Source of the DNA: Clostridia bacterium
GTDB taxonomy: Bacteria; Bacillota; Clostridia; Oscillospirales; Acutalibacteraceae
Assembly: GCA_900759575.1 (NCBI GenBank)
Contig: CAAEVU010000117.1
Location: forward strand, 1 to 17,112
DNA: 17,112 nucleotides
Direction of reading: 5' to 3'
A program made the translations under genes and the position numbers. This document shows, one piece after another, positions 7,859 to 15,631 of the stretch. Below the pieces are notes generated by a model. It was not told the origin of the DNA and did no database searches. It saw only the letters and a list, made by a program, of their open reading frames with translations. Position 1 is the stretch's first letter. Every line of letters begins with the position of its first letter.

Positions 7859-8680
7859 ATGTTCGGGGATTGTCTGGAAAACGTGAGAAAAACCGCGCCA
7901 TTGGTGCACAACATCACCAATTACGTCACGGTAAACGACGTGGCCAATGTGCTGCTGGCTTGTGGCGGAAGCCCGATTATGTCGGATGAGCCGGAAGATG
8001 TGGCGGAGATCACCTCCATCTGCGGAGGCCTGAATATCAACATCGGTACGCTGAATAAGCGGAGCATCGAGGGAATGTTCCGGGCCGGGGAAAAGGCCAA
8101 CGAACTTGGTCACGTGGTGCTGCTGGACCCGGTAGGCGCCGGCGCCAGTTCCCTGCGCACCAGTACAGCGGTTTCCCTCATGGAAAAATTGAAGCTGGAC
8201 GTGATCCGTGGAAATATTTCGGAGATCAAAACCCTGGCTTTGGGCAGCGGCACCACCAAAGGCGTGGACGCGGATGCCGCCGATACGGTCACAGATGAAA
8301 ATCTGGATTCCATGGTGGCGTTTGCCAAAAGTTTTGCCGCCAAAACTGGAGCGGTGGTGGCCATTACCGGCGCCATCGATCTGGTGGCGGATGGGGAAAA
8401 AGCCTATGTGATCCGCAACGGCCGTCCGGAAATGAGTAAAATCACCGGGACAGGCTGTCAGCTGTCCGGCCTGGCCACCGCATACGCCGTGGCAAACCCG
8501 GACAACAAAACGGAAGCGGTGGCGGCCGCCGTGAGTGCTATGGGTCTGGCAGGGGAGATCGGATTTGCCAACCTGCAGCCGGGGGAGGGGAACTCCACCT
8601 ATCGGAACAGGATCATCGACGCGATCTACAATATGGACGCTGAAACATTGAATAAAGGAGCAAAATATGAAGTGCGATAA
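7859..8680 (+). CDS. thiM: Hydroxyethylthiazole kinase
   Basis: ThiM phosphorylates 4-methyl-5-(2-hydroxyethyl)thiazole with ATP, a salvage route to the thiazole half of thiamine. The 273 residues have the usual length and ribokinase-like fold signatures: VHNITNYVTVNDVANVLLACGGSPIM near the N-terminus (about residues 16-41), DPVGAG at 90-95, RGNISEI at 117-123, and the catalytic loop GTGCQLSG with Cys200. The start has AGAGG a few bases upstream. It is the first gene behind the TPP riboswitch and overlaps thiE by 14 bases, so it should be repressed by thiamine pyrophosphate. No thiazole-synthesis genes are in the window, in keeping with salvage. The assignment is secure. Confidence 0.97.
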   Translation: MFGDCLENVRKTAPLVHNITNYVTVNDVANVLLACGGSPIMSDEPEDVAEITSICGGLNINIGTLNKRSIEGMFRAGEKANELGHVVLLDPVGAGASSLRTSTAVSLMEKLKLDVIRGNISEIKTLALGSGTTKGVDADAADTVTDENLDSMVAFAKSFAAKTGAVVAITGAIDLVADGEKAYVIRNGRPEMSKITGTGCQLSGLATAYAVANPDNKTEAVAAAVSAMGLAGEIGFANLQPGEGNSTYRNRIIDAIYNMDAETLNKGAKYEVR

Positions 8681-9308
8681 ACAAGACCTGCTGCTCTACG
8701 CTGTTACGGACCGTTCTTGGCTCCATGGCAGGACCCTGTATGAGCAGGTGGAGGAAGCGCTGCAAGGAGGCGCGACTTTTGTGCAGCTGCGGGAGAAGGA
8801 GCTGGACGAAGAAGCGTTCCTGAAAGAAGCTTTGGAAATCAAAGAGTTGTGCCGCCAGTATCAGGTGCCCTTTGTCATTGACGACGACGTGGAGCTTGCC
8901 CGGAAAGTGGACGCGGACGGCGTGCACGTAGGCCAAAACGATATGGAAGCGGACAACGTGCGGACACTTTTAGGCGAAGATAAAATTTTGGGCGTGTCTG
9001 CTCAAACAGTGGAACAAGCGATACTGGCAGAACAGCGTGGCGCCGACTACCTGGGTGTGGGCGCCGTGTTCCACACCGATTCCAAGGCGGACGCCCAGGC
9101 GGTAAGCTATGACACGCTAAAAGCCATCTGCCAGGCGGTGAAGATCCCGGTGGTGGCCATCGGGGGCATCGGAAGAGAAAATGTGCAAGAGCTGAAAGGT
9201 AGCGGCATCTGTGGGATCGCGGTGATCAGCGCCATTTTTGGAGCAGCCAATATCCGGGAAGCCACTGCAGAGCTGAAATCCTTGACCGAAGAGACGGTGC
9301 GGGCATGA
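8667..9308 (+). CDS. thiE: Thiamine phosphate synthase
   Basis: ThiE joins hydroxymethylpyrimidine diphosphate and thiazole phosphate to give thiamine phosphate. The 213-residue TIM barrel shows VQLREK (39-44), IDDDVELA (71-78, in place of the common INDRVDVA but keeping the acidic Mg2+ site), DGVHVGQND (84-92), GVGAVFHTDSK (130-140) and AIGGIG (164-169). The start overlaps the end of thiM by 14 bases and has AAAGGAG upstream inside thiM, so the two are translationally coupled. It uses the products of the neighbouring ThiM and ThiD. Its own stop overlaps the next start by 4 bases. Confidence 0.96.
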   Translation: MKCDKQDLLLYAVTDRSWLHGRTLYEQVEEALQGGATFVQLREKELDEEAFLKEALEIKELCRQYQVPFVIDDDVELARKVDADGVHVGQNDMEADNVRTLLGEDKILGVSAQTVEQAILAEQRGADYLGVGAVFHTDSKADAQAVSYDTLKAICQAVKIPVVAIGGIGRENVQELKGSGICGIAVISAIFGAANIREATAELKSLTEETVRA

Positions 9309-9958
9309 TCCAAGGAGCCATTTTTGATTTGGACGGCACCCTTCTGGACTCCATGTCGTTGTGGGACACCATCGGGGAGGATTACCTACGCTCTTTGGGA
9401 AAAGAGCCGGTGGAGGATTTGAAAGAGACCTTCAAAACTTTTACCTTGGAACAGTCCGCCCAATACTATCGGGAGCATTACGGTGTGACTCTTTCCGTGG
9501 AAGAAATTGTGGATGGGATCAACCGGATGATCCAGCGCTACTATCTGGAGACTGTGCCCTTAAAGCCAGGCGTGGAAGAATTTCTCCAGAAATTGGACCG
9601 CAATGGGGTGAAACTGTGCGTTGCCACAGTTACCAATAAGACTCTGGCGCAAGGAGCGCTTCAACGTCTGGGAGTGGCAAAGTATTTTTCCAGGGTCTTT
9701 ACCTGTACCCCAGGCCATGGGAAAGAAGAACCCACCATTTACCGGGAAGCGCTGGAGCATTTGGGGACGGAAAAAAGGGAAACTCTGGTTTTCGAGGACG
9801 CGTTCCATGCGCTATGTACCGCCAAACAGGATGGATTTCCCGTTGTGGGAGTGTATGACTCCCATGAGGACCGCCAGGAGGACCTGAGAGCCATGGCGGA
9901 TTGTTATATTCAGGATTACCGTGCCGCGGAAAATTTCTGGCGGTACGCAGGTCTGTAA
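9305..9958 (+). CDS. HAD-superfamily phosphatase in the thiamine operon
   Basis: A 217-residue haloacid-dehalogenase-like hydrolase of the phosphoglycolate phosphatase/beta-phosphoglucomutase subgroup with an alpha-helical cap. Motif I is DLDGTLLDS with nucleophile Asp8 and acid Asp10; motif II is VATVTNK (Thr108/Thr110); the motif III lysine is Lys140 in GHGKEEP; motif IV is FEDAFHA with Glu164 and Asp165. All catalytic residues are therefore present. The gene overlaps thiE by the ATGA arrangement and lies inside the TPP-controlled operon, which suggests a role in thiamine metabolism, for example dephosphorylation of thiamine phosphate or of a pyrimidine or thiazole phosphate. The fold and activity class are secure; the substrate is inferred only from context and it could be a general phosphatase. 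Confidence 0.9.
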   Translation: MIQGAIFDLDGTLLDSMSLWDTIGEDYLRSLGKEPVEDLKETFKTFTLEQSAQYYREHYGVTLSVEEIVDGINRMIQRYYLETVPLKPGVEEFLQKLDRNGVKLCVATVTNKTLAQGALQRLGVAKYFSRVFTCTPGHGKEEPTIYREALEHLGTEKRETLVFEDAFHALCTAKQDGFPVVGVYDSHEDRQEDLRAMADCYIQDYRAAENFWRYAGL

Positions 9959-10040
9959 AGAAGTATAAGCGGCAGGCTGGGGGCACCACTTTCTGTCGCT
10001 CAAGAAAAGTAATGCGAAGAAACCGGAAGGGAGTAAGACC

Positions 10041-10856
10041 ATGAAAACAGCATTATCAATCGCGGGGAGCGATTCCTGCGGAGGCGCCGGCATTCAAGCA
10101 GATATCAAAACGATGACGATGAATGGTGTTTACGCCATGAGCGCAGTCACAGCGCTTACGGCCCAGAACACGACCGGCGTTCGGGGAATTTTGGAGGCCA
10201 CCCCGGAATTTTTAGGCCAGCAGATCGACGCGGTGTTTCAGGATATTTATCCGGACGCGGTGAAGATCGGTATGGTATCCTCAGCGGCGCTCATCAAAGT
10301 GATCGCCCAGCGGCTGAAGGAATATCAGGCGAAAAACATTGTGGTGGACCCGGTGATGGTTGCCACCAGCGGTTCCGCTCTGATGAAAACCGACGCCGTG
10401 TCGGTATTGGGGAAAGAGCTGCTGCCTTTGGCAGCCATAGTCACCCCCAACATTCCCGAAGGGGAAGTGCTTTCCGAAAGAAGCATCCAGAGCAAAGAGG
10501 ATATGGAGCAAGCTGCCAAGGAGATCGGCGACCGGTATGGATGTGCCGTGCTGCTCAAGGGAGGCCACAGCATCAACGATGCCAACGACCTTTTTTACCA
10601 GGAAGGGCGGTGGCGCTGGTTTGAAGGGAAGCGGATTCAAAATCCCAACACCCACGGAACAGGTTGTACCCTGTCCAGCGCTATTGCCGCCAACCTGGCC
10701 AAGGGTTTTTCTTTGGAAGATTCTGTCCTGCGGGCAAAGGAGTACATCTCCGGCGCTCTGGCCGCTATGCTGGACCTGGGAAAAGGTTCCGGCCCCATGA
10801 ATCATCTTTTTGATCTTCACAGCCATTTTGCGGAAGAGAATACATTATCTGTTTGA
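10041..10856 (+). CDS. thiD: Hydroxymethylpyrimidine / phosphomethylpyrimidine kinase
   Basis: ThiD phosphorylates hydroxymethylpyrimidine (phosphate) to the diphosphate used by ThiE. The 271-residue ribokinase-family protein has SIAGSDSCGGAGIQADIKT (6-24), VDPVMVATSG (102-111), TPNIPEGEVL (135-144, usually PEAE), LLKGGH (171-176) and the anion-hole loop HGTGCTLSSAIAANLAKG (205-222). The start has AAGGGAG upstream. An 82-base gap separates it from the HAD gene, with no terminator or promoter that I can see, so it is part of the same operon; thiC follows closely. The C-terminus carries no fused ThiE or other domain. Confidence 0.97.
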   Translation: MKTALSIAGSDSCGGAGIQADIKTMTMNGVYAMSAVTALTAQNTTGVRGILEATPEFLGQQIDAVFQDIYPDAVKIGMVSSAALIKVIAQRLKEYQAKNIVVDPVMVATSGSALMKTDAVSVLGKELLPLAAIVTPNIPEGEVLSERSIQSKEDMEQAAKEIGDRYGCAVLLKGGHSINDANDLFYQEGRWRWFEGKRIQNPNTHGTGCTLSSAIAANLAKGFSLEDSVLRAKEYISGALAAMLDLGKGSGPMNHLFDLHSHFAEENTLSV

Positions 10857-10862
10857 AAGGAA
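10856..10862 (+). promoter_or_regulatory. Ribosome binding site that fixes the thiC start
   Basis: AAAGGAA sits 9 bases before the ATG at 10872 but directly abuts an earlier in-frame ATG at 10863. The spacing favours 10872, which also gives the N-terminus MRNYTTQMDAARKG usual for short ThiC proteins. Confidence 0.75.
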
Positions 10863-10871
10863 ATGAGTAGA

Positions 10872-12176
10872 ATGAGAAATTACACAACCCAGATGGACGC
10901 TGCAAGAAAGGGGATCATCACCCCCGAAATGAAAGCCGTTGCGAAAAAGGAATACCGCACGGAAGAGGAGATCCGGGACCTGGTGGCCAAAGGCCAGGTG
11001 GTGATCTGCGCCAACCGGCTGCACACCTGTATCGATCCCAACGGCGTGGGGTCCATGCTGCGCACGAAGATCAATGTGAACCTGGGCGTTTCCAGAGATT
11101 GCAAAGATTACAACGTGGAAATGGAGAAAGTTATGGCGGCGGTGAACATGGGGGCAGAGGCCATTATGGACCTGTCTTCCCACGGCAATACCCAGCCCTT
11201 CCGGCAGAAGCTCACCAGTGAGTGCCCTGCTATGATCGGCACTGTGCCGGTATATGATAGCGTGATCCATTACCAGCGGGACCTGGCCACACTGACGGCC
11301 AAGGATTTCATCGACGTGGTAAGGCTTCACGCGGAAGACGGTGTGGATTTTGTGACCCTCCATTGCGGCATTACCCGGAAAACCATCGAGCAGATCAAGA
11401 AGCATAAGCGGAAGATGAACATTGTGTCCCGTGGCGGTTCTCTGGTGTTTGCCTGGATGAGCATGACCGGGGAAGAAAATCCGTTCTACGAATATTTTGA
11501 CGAGATTTTGGACATCTGCCGGGAATATGACGTGACGATTTCTCTGGGCGATGCGTGCCGCCCCGGCTGCCTGGCCGACGGAAGCGACGTGTGCCAGATC
11601 GAAGAACTTGTGCGGTTGGGAGAGCTGACCAAGCGGGCCTGGGCAAAAGATGTACAGGTCATGGTGGAAGGCCCCGGCCATATGCCCATGGATCAAATCG
11701 AGGCCAACATGAAATTGCAGCAGACCATCTGCATGGGAGCGCCTTTCTATGTGCTGGGGCCCATCGTGACCGATATTGCTCCCGGCTATGACCATATCAC
11801 TTCCGCCATTGGCGGGGCCATTGCCGCTTCTGCCGGAGCAGCGTTCCTGTGCTATGTGACGCCTGCAGAACATCTGGCTCTGCCCAATGTGGAGGATGTA
11901 AAGCAGGGAATCATCGCCTCCCGCATTGCGGCCCATGCGGCGGATATCGCCAAGAAGATCCCCCATGCCCGGGATATTGACGACGCCATGGCAGACGCCC
12001 GGCGGACCTTCGACTGGGAAAAGCAGTGGGAGTGCTCCATCGATCCTGAGACGGCAAAAGCCATCCGGGAAAGCCGTGCGCCGGAGCAGGAGGATAGCTG
12101 TTCCATGTGCGGCAAGTTCTGCGCTGTGAGAAGCATGAACAAGGCCCTCAATGGGGAGTACATCGATATTCTGTAA
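10872..12176 (+). CDS. thiC: Phosphomethylpyrimidine synthase
   Basis: ThiC is a radical SAM enzyme that rearranges aminoimidazole ribotide into hydroxymethylpyrimidine phosphate. The 434 residues from the ATG at 10872 correspond to the short anaerobe-type ThiC, which lacks the long N-terminal domain of proteobacterial forms. Conserved stretches are ICANRLHTCIDPNGVG (45-60), VEGPGHMPMDQ (265-275), TDIAPGYDHI (300-309) and YVTPAEHL (328-335). The C-terminal cluster motif reads CSMCGKFC (Cys410, 413, 417), which is CX2CX3C, one residue shorter than the textbook CX2CX4C. It is the last gene of the TPP-riboswitch operon, begins 15 bases after thiD and is followed by a strong terminator. The assignment is secure. 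Confidence 0.97.
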   Translation: MRNYTTQMDAARKGIITPEMKAVAKKEYRTEEEIRDLVAKGQVVICANRLHTCIDPNGVGSMLRTKINVNLGVSRDCKDYNVEMEKVMAAVNMGAEAIMDLSSHGNTQPFRQKLTSECPAMIGTVPVYDSVIHYQRDLATLTAKDFIDVVRLHAEDGVDFVTLHCGITRKTIEQIKKHKRKMNIVSRGGSLVFAWMSMTGEENPFYEYFDEILDICREYDVTISLGDACRPGCLADGSDVCQIEELVRLGELTKRAWAKDVQVMVEGPGHMPMDQIEANMKLQQTICMGAPFYVLGPIVTDIAPGYDHITSAIGGAIAASAGAAFLCYVTPAEHLALPNVEDVKQGIIASRIAAHAADIAKKIPHARDIDDAMADARRTFDWEKQWECSIDPETAKAIRESRAPEQEDSCSMCGKFCAVRSMNKALNGEYIDIL

Positions 12177-12202
12177 ATAGACCGATAAAACTAGAAGTTG
12201 CA

Positions 12203-12239
12203 AAAAAGGGAACCGGTGATTTTCACCGATTCCCTTTTT
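12203..12239. terminator. Bidirectional terminator between thiC and the ATPase gene
   Basis: Two 17-base arms (12203-12219 and 12223-12239) pair with a single C-A mismatch around a 3-base T loop. The outer pairs are A5 against T5, so a U tract forms on either strand. The hairpin lies between convergent genes (thiC stop at 12176, ATPase stop at 12249) and can end both transcripts. Confidence 0.92.
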
Positions 12240-12248
12240 CTTTTGAAG

Positions 12249-14120
12249 TTATTGCCGTTTACGCCACCGCAGTAAAAACGCGGAATGGATAATCACAAAT
12301 ACAGACCCGGCGTTGTGTACCAAAGCCCCCACCACGGGGTTTAAAATGCCGGTCATGGCCAGGATAATTGCTACAAAGTTCAGAGCCATGGAGAAGGTCA
12401 GGTTCCACTTGATGACCGTCATCATTCGCTTGGAAAGCCGAAGCAGGTGGGGGATTTCCCGAATGTCGTCGTTGACCAGGGCAATGTCCGCCGCGTCCAC
12501 CGCAATATCGCTTCCAATGCCGCCCATGGCAATGCCTACCTGCGCTTTTTTCAAGGCAGGAGCGTCGTTGATCCCATCGCCGATCATGCAAACTGGTTCT
12601 TTTTGTTGCTCATATTCTCCAATGTACCCCAATTTGTCCTGGGGAAGGCAGTTGGCTTTCACCTCAGTTATGGCCAGCTTTTCCGCGATGGAATGAGCGG
12701 CTTCCTGATGGTCACCCGTAAGCAAAACAGGAATGACCCCGGTTTCCTTCACTTGTGCAATGGTGCTGGGCGCGTCGGGACGAAGGGTGTCCGCCAAAGC
12801 AATGAATCCGGCCAAACGGCCGTCCCAGGCCAAATACACCACGGTGCAACCCTGTGAAAGGTACTTTTCCACTGTTTGCCGGCTTGTGGGGGAAAACTGG
12901 ATTCCCTCTTCCTGTAGCAGTTCCGGATTGCCTGCCAAAATTTCTTTTCCCTGGATCACGGCTTTTACGCCTCGGCCGGGGAGCATCTGGAAGGCTTCCG
13001 GCTCCGGGGGCTGGGATTGTCGTTCTTCCTGAAAACTGCGGACGATGGCCTTCCCCAACGGATGCTCCGACCGCAGTTCCGCCCCTGCGGCCCAGGCGTA
13101 CAGCTGGGATTGGGAAAAAGATGGGTCCAAAGAGCCGATGGCCACCACATGGGGTTTCCCAAATGTCAGGGTGCCGGTTTTGTCAAACGCAATGCGTGTG
13201 ACTTTGGATAGCCGTTCCAACGCATCTCCTTCTCGGACCAGAAATCCGTGCCGGGTAGCGTTGCCGATGGCTGCCATGATGGCCGTAGGGGTGGCCAGTA
13301 CCAAAGCGCAGGGGCAAAATACCACCAGGATGGTCACGGCCCGGATGATTTCCCCAGTGACCAACCACGTGATGGCAGCGCTTGTCAGGGCAATGACCAC
13401 GATCCAGGTTGCCCATCGGTCCGCCAGCCCTACGATCTTGGCTTTCCCCGCGTCCGCAGATTGTACCAGCCGGATCATCCGTTGGATGGAACTGTCTTCC
13501 CCCACTTTAGAGGCTTCCATTTCAAAAGCTCCAAACTGATTTACCGTGCCGCTGGAAACTTCCTCCCCAGGACCTTTATCCACCGGCATGGATTCCCCGG
13601 TCATCACCGATTGGTCAATGGAGGTCTGGCCTGTGAGAATTTTGCCGTCCACAGGGATGGTCTCTCCGGGGAGTACCCGCAGCCGGTCGCCTACGGCCAC
13701 CTGTTCCGCAGGAAGCAGGAATTCCTTGCCTTCCCGCAGTACCCGGGCAGTGCGGGGAGTGAGTTTGACCAGCTTTTCAATGCCCGCCCTGGCTTTGGCC
13801 ACGGTCAGGTCTTCCAGCAAACCGCCCAGCTGCATGATGAAGGCCACCTCTCCCGCGGCAAAATCCTCGCCGATGACCACGGAGGCGATCAGGGCAATGG
13901 AGACCAGAACATCGGCTTTGATGTCAAATTCCGTTACCAGCCCGATGATGGCTTCCAGGATGATGGGGATACCGCAAAGAATGATTGCAATCCACGCAGG
14001 GTCAAAGGGCAGGGGCAACAGGCGGAAAATGCTGGCCAGCAGGGCCACGCCGGAGAGGACCAGCAAGGTGATGTCCTTCTTGACCCCGCCCCAGTCCAGA
14101 AATCGTTGCAGAGTTTTCAT
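12249..14120 (-). CDS. Heavy-metal-translocating P1B-type ATPase
   Basis: This 623-residue membrane pump should export a transition-metal ion using ATP. It shows actuator motif TGES (174-177), transmembrane metal site CPC (Cys269, Cys271 in VVFCPCALVLATPTA), phosphorylation motif DKTGTLT with Asp313, P1B-specific SEHPLGKA (His353-Pro354), and GDGINDAP (514-521). Hydrophobic helices occur near 17-35, 42-62, 69-84, 88-103, 238-256, 262-282 and in the C-terminal pair about 572-592 and 598-617. There is no N-terminal metal-binding domain. The last helix carries LVHNAGSVFV (His602-Asn603), not the sequences I know from canonical Cu or Zn/Cd pumps, so metal choice is open. A CsoR-like repressor upstream and an operator in its promoter point to copper. 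The start has GAAAGAAGG upstream. The symbol copA would be premature. Confidence 0.93.
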   Translation of the reverse strand: MKTLQRFLDWGGVKKDITLLVLSGVALLASIFRLLPLPFDPAWIAIILCGIPIILEAIIGLVTEFDIKADVLVSIALIASVVIGEDFAAGEVAFIMQLGGLLEDLTVAKARAGIEKLVKLTPRTARVLREGKEFLLPAEQVAVGDRLRVLPGETIPVDGKILTGQTSIDQSVMTGESMPVDKGPGEEVSSGTVNQFGAFEMEASKVGEDSSIQRMIRLVQSADAGKAKIVGLADRWATWIVVIALTSAAITWLVTGEIIRAVTILVVFCPCALVLATPTAIMAAIGNATRHGFLVREGDALERLSKVTRIAFDKTGTLTFGKPHVVAIGSLDPSFSQSQLYAWAAGAELRSEHPLGKAIVRSFQEERQSQPPEPEAFQMLPGRGVKAVIQGKEILAGNPELLQEEGIQFSPTSRQTVEKYLSQGCTVVYLAWDGRLAGFIALADTLRPDAPSTIAQVKETGVIPVLLTGDHQEAAHSIAEKLAITEVKANCLPQDKLGYIGEYEQQKEPVCMIGDGINDAPALKKAQVGIAMGGIGSDIAVDAADIALVNDDIREIPHLLRLSKRMMTVIKWNLTFSMALNFVAIILAMTGILNPVVGALVHNAGSVFVIIHSAFLLRWRKRQ

Positions 14121-14162
14121 GGGAAATCCTTCTTTCCGAGGAAATCGATGGAGACTGTCTAT

Positions 14163-14191
14163 ATGATACCCATAGGGGTATGGGTTGTCAA
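14163..14191 (-). promoter_or_regulatory. Sigma-A promoter of the ATPase gene
   Basis: Read on the minus strand: a consensus TTGACA (complement of 14186-14191), exactly 17 bases, then TATCAT (complement of 14163-14168). The transcript would start near 14156 and give a leader of about 35 bases. The CsoR-like operator occupies the spacer and half of the -10. Confidence 0.85.
14166..14181. promoter_or_regulatory. CsoR-type operator
   Basis: A perfect inverted repeat ATACCC-ATAG-GGGTAT, the form of known CsoR/RcnR-family operators (a G/C tract flanked by ATAC inverted ends, like the Bacillus subtilis copZA site as I recall it). It lies between the -35 and -10 of the ATPase promoter, so repressor binding would block RNA polymerase. 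The regulator is encoded just upstream. Confidence 0.85.
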
Positions 14192-14227
14192 GAAAAAACA
14201 GGAACTGTACTCAGCAAAAAAAGCAGC

Positions 14228-14252
14228 AAAAAAGCCAGCCCGCAGGCTGGCT
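14228..14252 (-). terminator. Intrinsic terminator of the csoR-like gene
   Basis: On the minus strand AGCCAGCC-TGCG-GGCTGGCT forms an 8-bp GC-rich stem (14233-14252) followed at once by a T6 run, and a second T7 run lies a few bases beyond. It sits between the csoR-like stop and the ATPase promoter, making the two genes separate transcription units. Confidence 0.9.
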
Positions 14253-14258
14253 GAAACA

Positions 14259-14534
14259 TCAGTTCATATTCGCAAAGCGTTCCACGGCTTTGGTGAAGTT
14301 GGCAATGGTTTGGTCCGCGTCGCCGTGCTCAATGCCGTCCCGGACGCAATGCTTGATGTGGCCTTCCAGTACCACTTGACCCGCTTTATGGAGCGCGGAT
14401 TTTGCGGCGTTTATCTGGGCCAGAATGTCCTCACAGGGCACGTCCTCGTCGATCATCCGGTCGATGGCCTGGACCTGGCCGATGATTTTTTTCAAACGCC
14501 GGTGCAGGTTTTCCGAATCCATACATTGTCTCAT
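14259..14534 (-). CDS. csoR: CsoR/RcnR/FrmR-family metal-sensing repressor
   Basis: A 91-residue all-helical DNA-binding repressor of the DUF156 family, normally a tetramer that leaves DNA on binding Cu(I). The metal residues of CsoR are present at the correct spacing: Cys34 (VPCED), His59 and Cys63 (EGHIKHC), the Cys-His-Cys pattern of copper sensors (spacing 25 and 4, as in Mycobacterium tuberculosis CsoR). Ni sensors (RcnR) and formaldehyde sensors (FrmR) lack this full set. The first residues MRQCMD include an extra Cys4; a second ATG at codon 5 is possible, but GGGAGG eight bases before the first ATG supports the longer form. It has its own promoter and terminator and probably controls the ATPase at 12249-14120. 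The Cu role is inferred from residues and operator type. Confidence 0.88.
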   Translation of the reverse strand: MRQCMDSENLHRRLKKIIGQVQAIDRMIDEDVPCEDILAQINAAKSALHKAGQVVLEGHIKHCVRDGIEHGDADQTIANFTKAVERFANMN

Positions 14535-14566
14535 AGCTGGCGCCTCCCGGAAAAGAATACCTTCTT

Positions 14567-14595
14567 ATTATCAAATAAATTCACAGCCTTGTCAA
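14567..14595 (-). promoter_or_regulatory. Sigma-A promoter of the csoR-like gene
   Basis: On the minus strand: TTGACA (complement of 14590-14595), 17 bases, GATAAT (complement of 14567-14572). No ATACCC...GGGTAT operator is seen here, so autorepression is not evident. Confidence 0.8.
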
Positions 14596-14628
14596 GCAGA
14601 AAGCCGCCCATCCAGTTTGGGAGAGTTC

Positions 14629-14657
14629 TTGTATCTGGAAAAAAACTTTGCTATAAT
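14629..14657 (+). promoter_or_regulatory. Sigma-A promoter of the MoxR operon
   Basis: TTGTAT (14629-14634), 17 bases, and a consensus TATAAT (14652-14657). It is divergent from the csoR-like promoter with about 33 bases between the two -35 boxes. Confidence 0.82.
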
Positions 14658-14691
14658 AGAGAATAATTTTAATAATGAAAGGGAAAATCCT

Positions 14692-15630
14692 ATGGAAAAT
14701 ATCCTATCTTCTGTCAAGGCTAACATTCAAAAAGTGCTGGTGGGGGAGGAACGGGCCACCAGCTTGCTGCTCACCGCCTTGGTGGCGGGGGGCCATGTGC
14801 TCATTGAGGACGTGCCCGGCATGGGCAAAACCGTGCTGGCCCGCTCCCTGGCAAAATCGGTGGACGGGGTGTTTGGCCGCGTCCAGTTCACCCCGGACCT
14901 GTTGCCCTCTGATGTGACGGGCCTGAATTATTTTGACCGGAAAACCGGAGAGTTTCAGTTCAGCCCCGGGCCGGTGTTCTGCAACATCCTGCTGGCGGAT
15001 GAAATCAACCGTGCCACGCCTCGGACCCAGTCCAGCTTGTTGGAGGGCATGGCGGAAGGTCAGGTCACAGTGGATGGGGAGACCCGGAAATTGCCCCCGC
15101 CCTTTTTTGTCATCGCCACCCAGAACCCGGTGGAAACTTTGGGTACATATCCTCTGCCGGAAGCCCAGCTAGACCGGTTCCTTATGCGGATCTCCATGGA
15201 TATGCCCACCAAGGACCAGGAGCGGAACATCCTGGAACGGTTCCGGGACAGCGAACCCTTGGAGACTTTGGAACCTGTCTGTGGGAAAGAGCAGATTTTG
15301 GAATTGCAGGCAGCCGCTCGGAAGCTGTATATTCATCCCGTGCTGCTGGATTACATCGTGGATTTGGCAAGGGCGTCCCGAGAGATGCGGGGCGTAGAAC
15401 TGGGAGTCAGTCCCCGTGGTACCCTGGCTCTGCTGCGCGCTTCGCAGGCAAAAGCACTGGTGGAAGGCCGGGAGTTTGTCACACCGGAGGACATCAAAGA
15501 AGTGGGTGTGCCTGTGTTGGCCCACCGGTTGGCTGTCAGCGGTATGACCGGTTCTTCCCAGGCCCAGAAAGACGCTGCGCAGGCCCTGCTTCAGTCCGTG
15601 TCTCTGCCTACGGAAGATTGGTCCAAGTGA
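14692..15630 (+). CDS. MoxR-family AAA+ ATPase
   Basis: A 312-residue AAA+ ATPase of the MoxR class, chaperone-like proteins that act with DUF58 or VWA-domain partners in assembling or activating membrane and envelope complexes. Walker A is EDVPGMGKT (39-47), Walker B is ILLADEIN (99-106, Asp103-Glu104), sensor region VIATQNPVE (140-148), and the arginine-finger region follows in PLPEAQLDRF. The frame is open further upstream, but the ATG at 14692 is preceded by AAAGGG and lies about 28 bases after the predicted transcription start, and it gives the normal family N-terminus. The stop is one base before the next gene. Its client process is not known from the sequence. Confidence 0.95.
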   Translation: MENILSSVKANIQKVLVGEERATSLLLTALVAGGHVLIEDVPGMGKTVLARSLAKSVDGVFGRVQFTPDLLPSDVTGLNYFDRKTGEFQFSPGPVFCNILLADEINRATPRTQSSLLEGMAEGQVTVDGETRKLPPPFFVIATQNPVETLGTYPLPEAQLDRFLMRISMDMPTKDQERNILERFRDSEPLETLEPVCGKEQILELQAAARKLYIHPVLLDYIVDLARASREMRGVELGVSPRGTLALLRASQAKALVEGREFVTPEDIKEVGVPVLAHRLAVSGMTGSSQAQKDAAQALLQSVSLPTEDWSK

Positions 15631-15631
15631 T

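Noticed and set aside
10863..10871. Earlier in-frame ATG for thiC
   Set aside because: The ribosome site abuts it with almost no spacing; the ATG at 10872 is correctly spaced and matches the family N-terminus.
10845..12203. 452-codon minus-strand open frame opposite thiC
   Set aside because: ThiC is unmistakable on the plus strand; the antisense frame is His- and Gly-rich with no domain.
14425..14691. Upstream extension of the MoxR open frame
   Set aside because: It runs antisense through the csoR-like gene and across both promoters; the ATG at 14692 downstream of the promoter gives the normal MoxR start.
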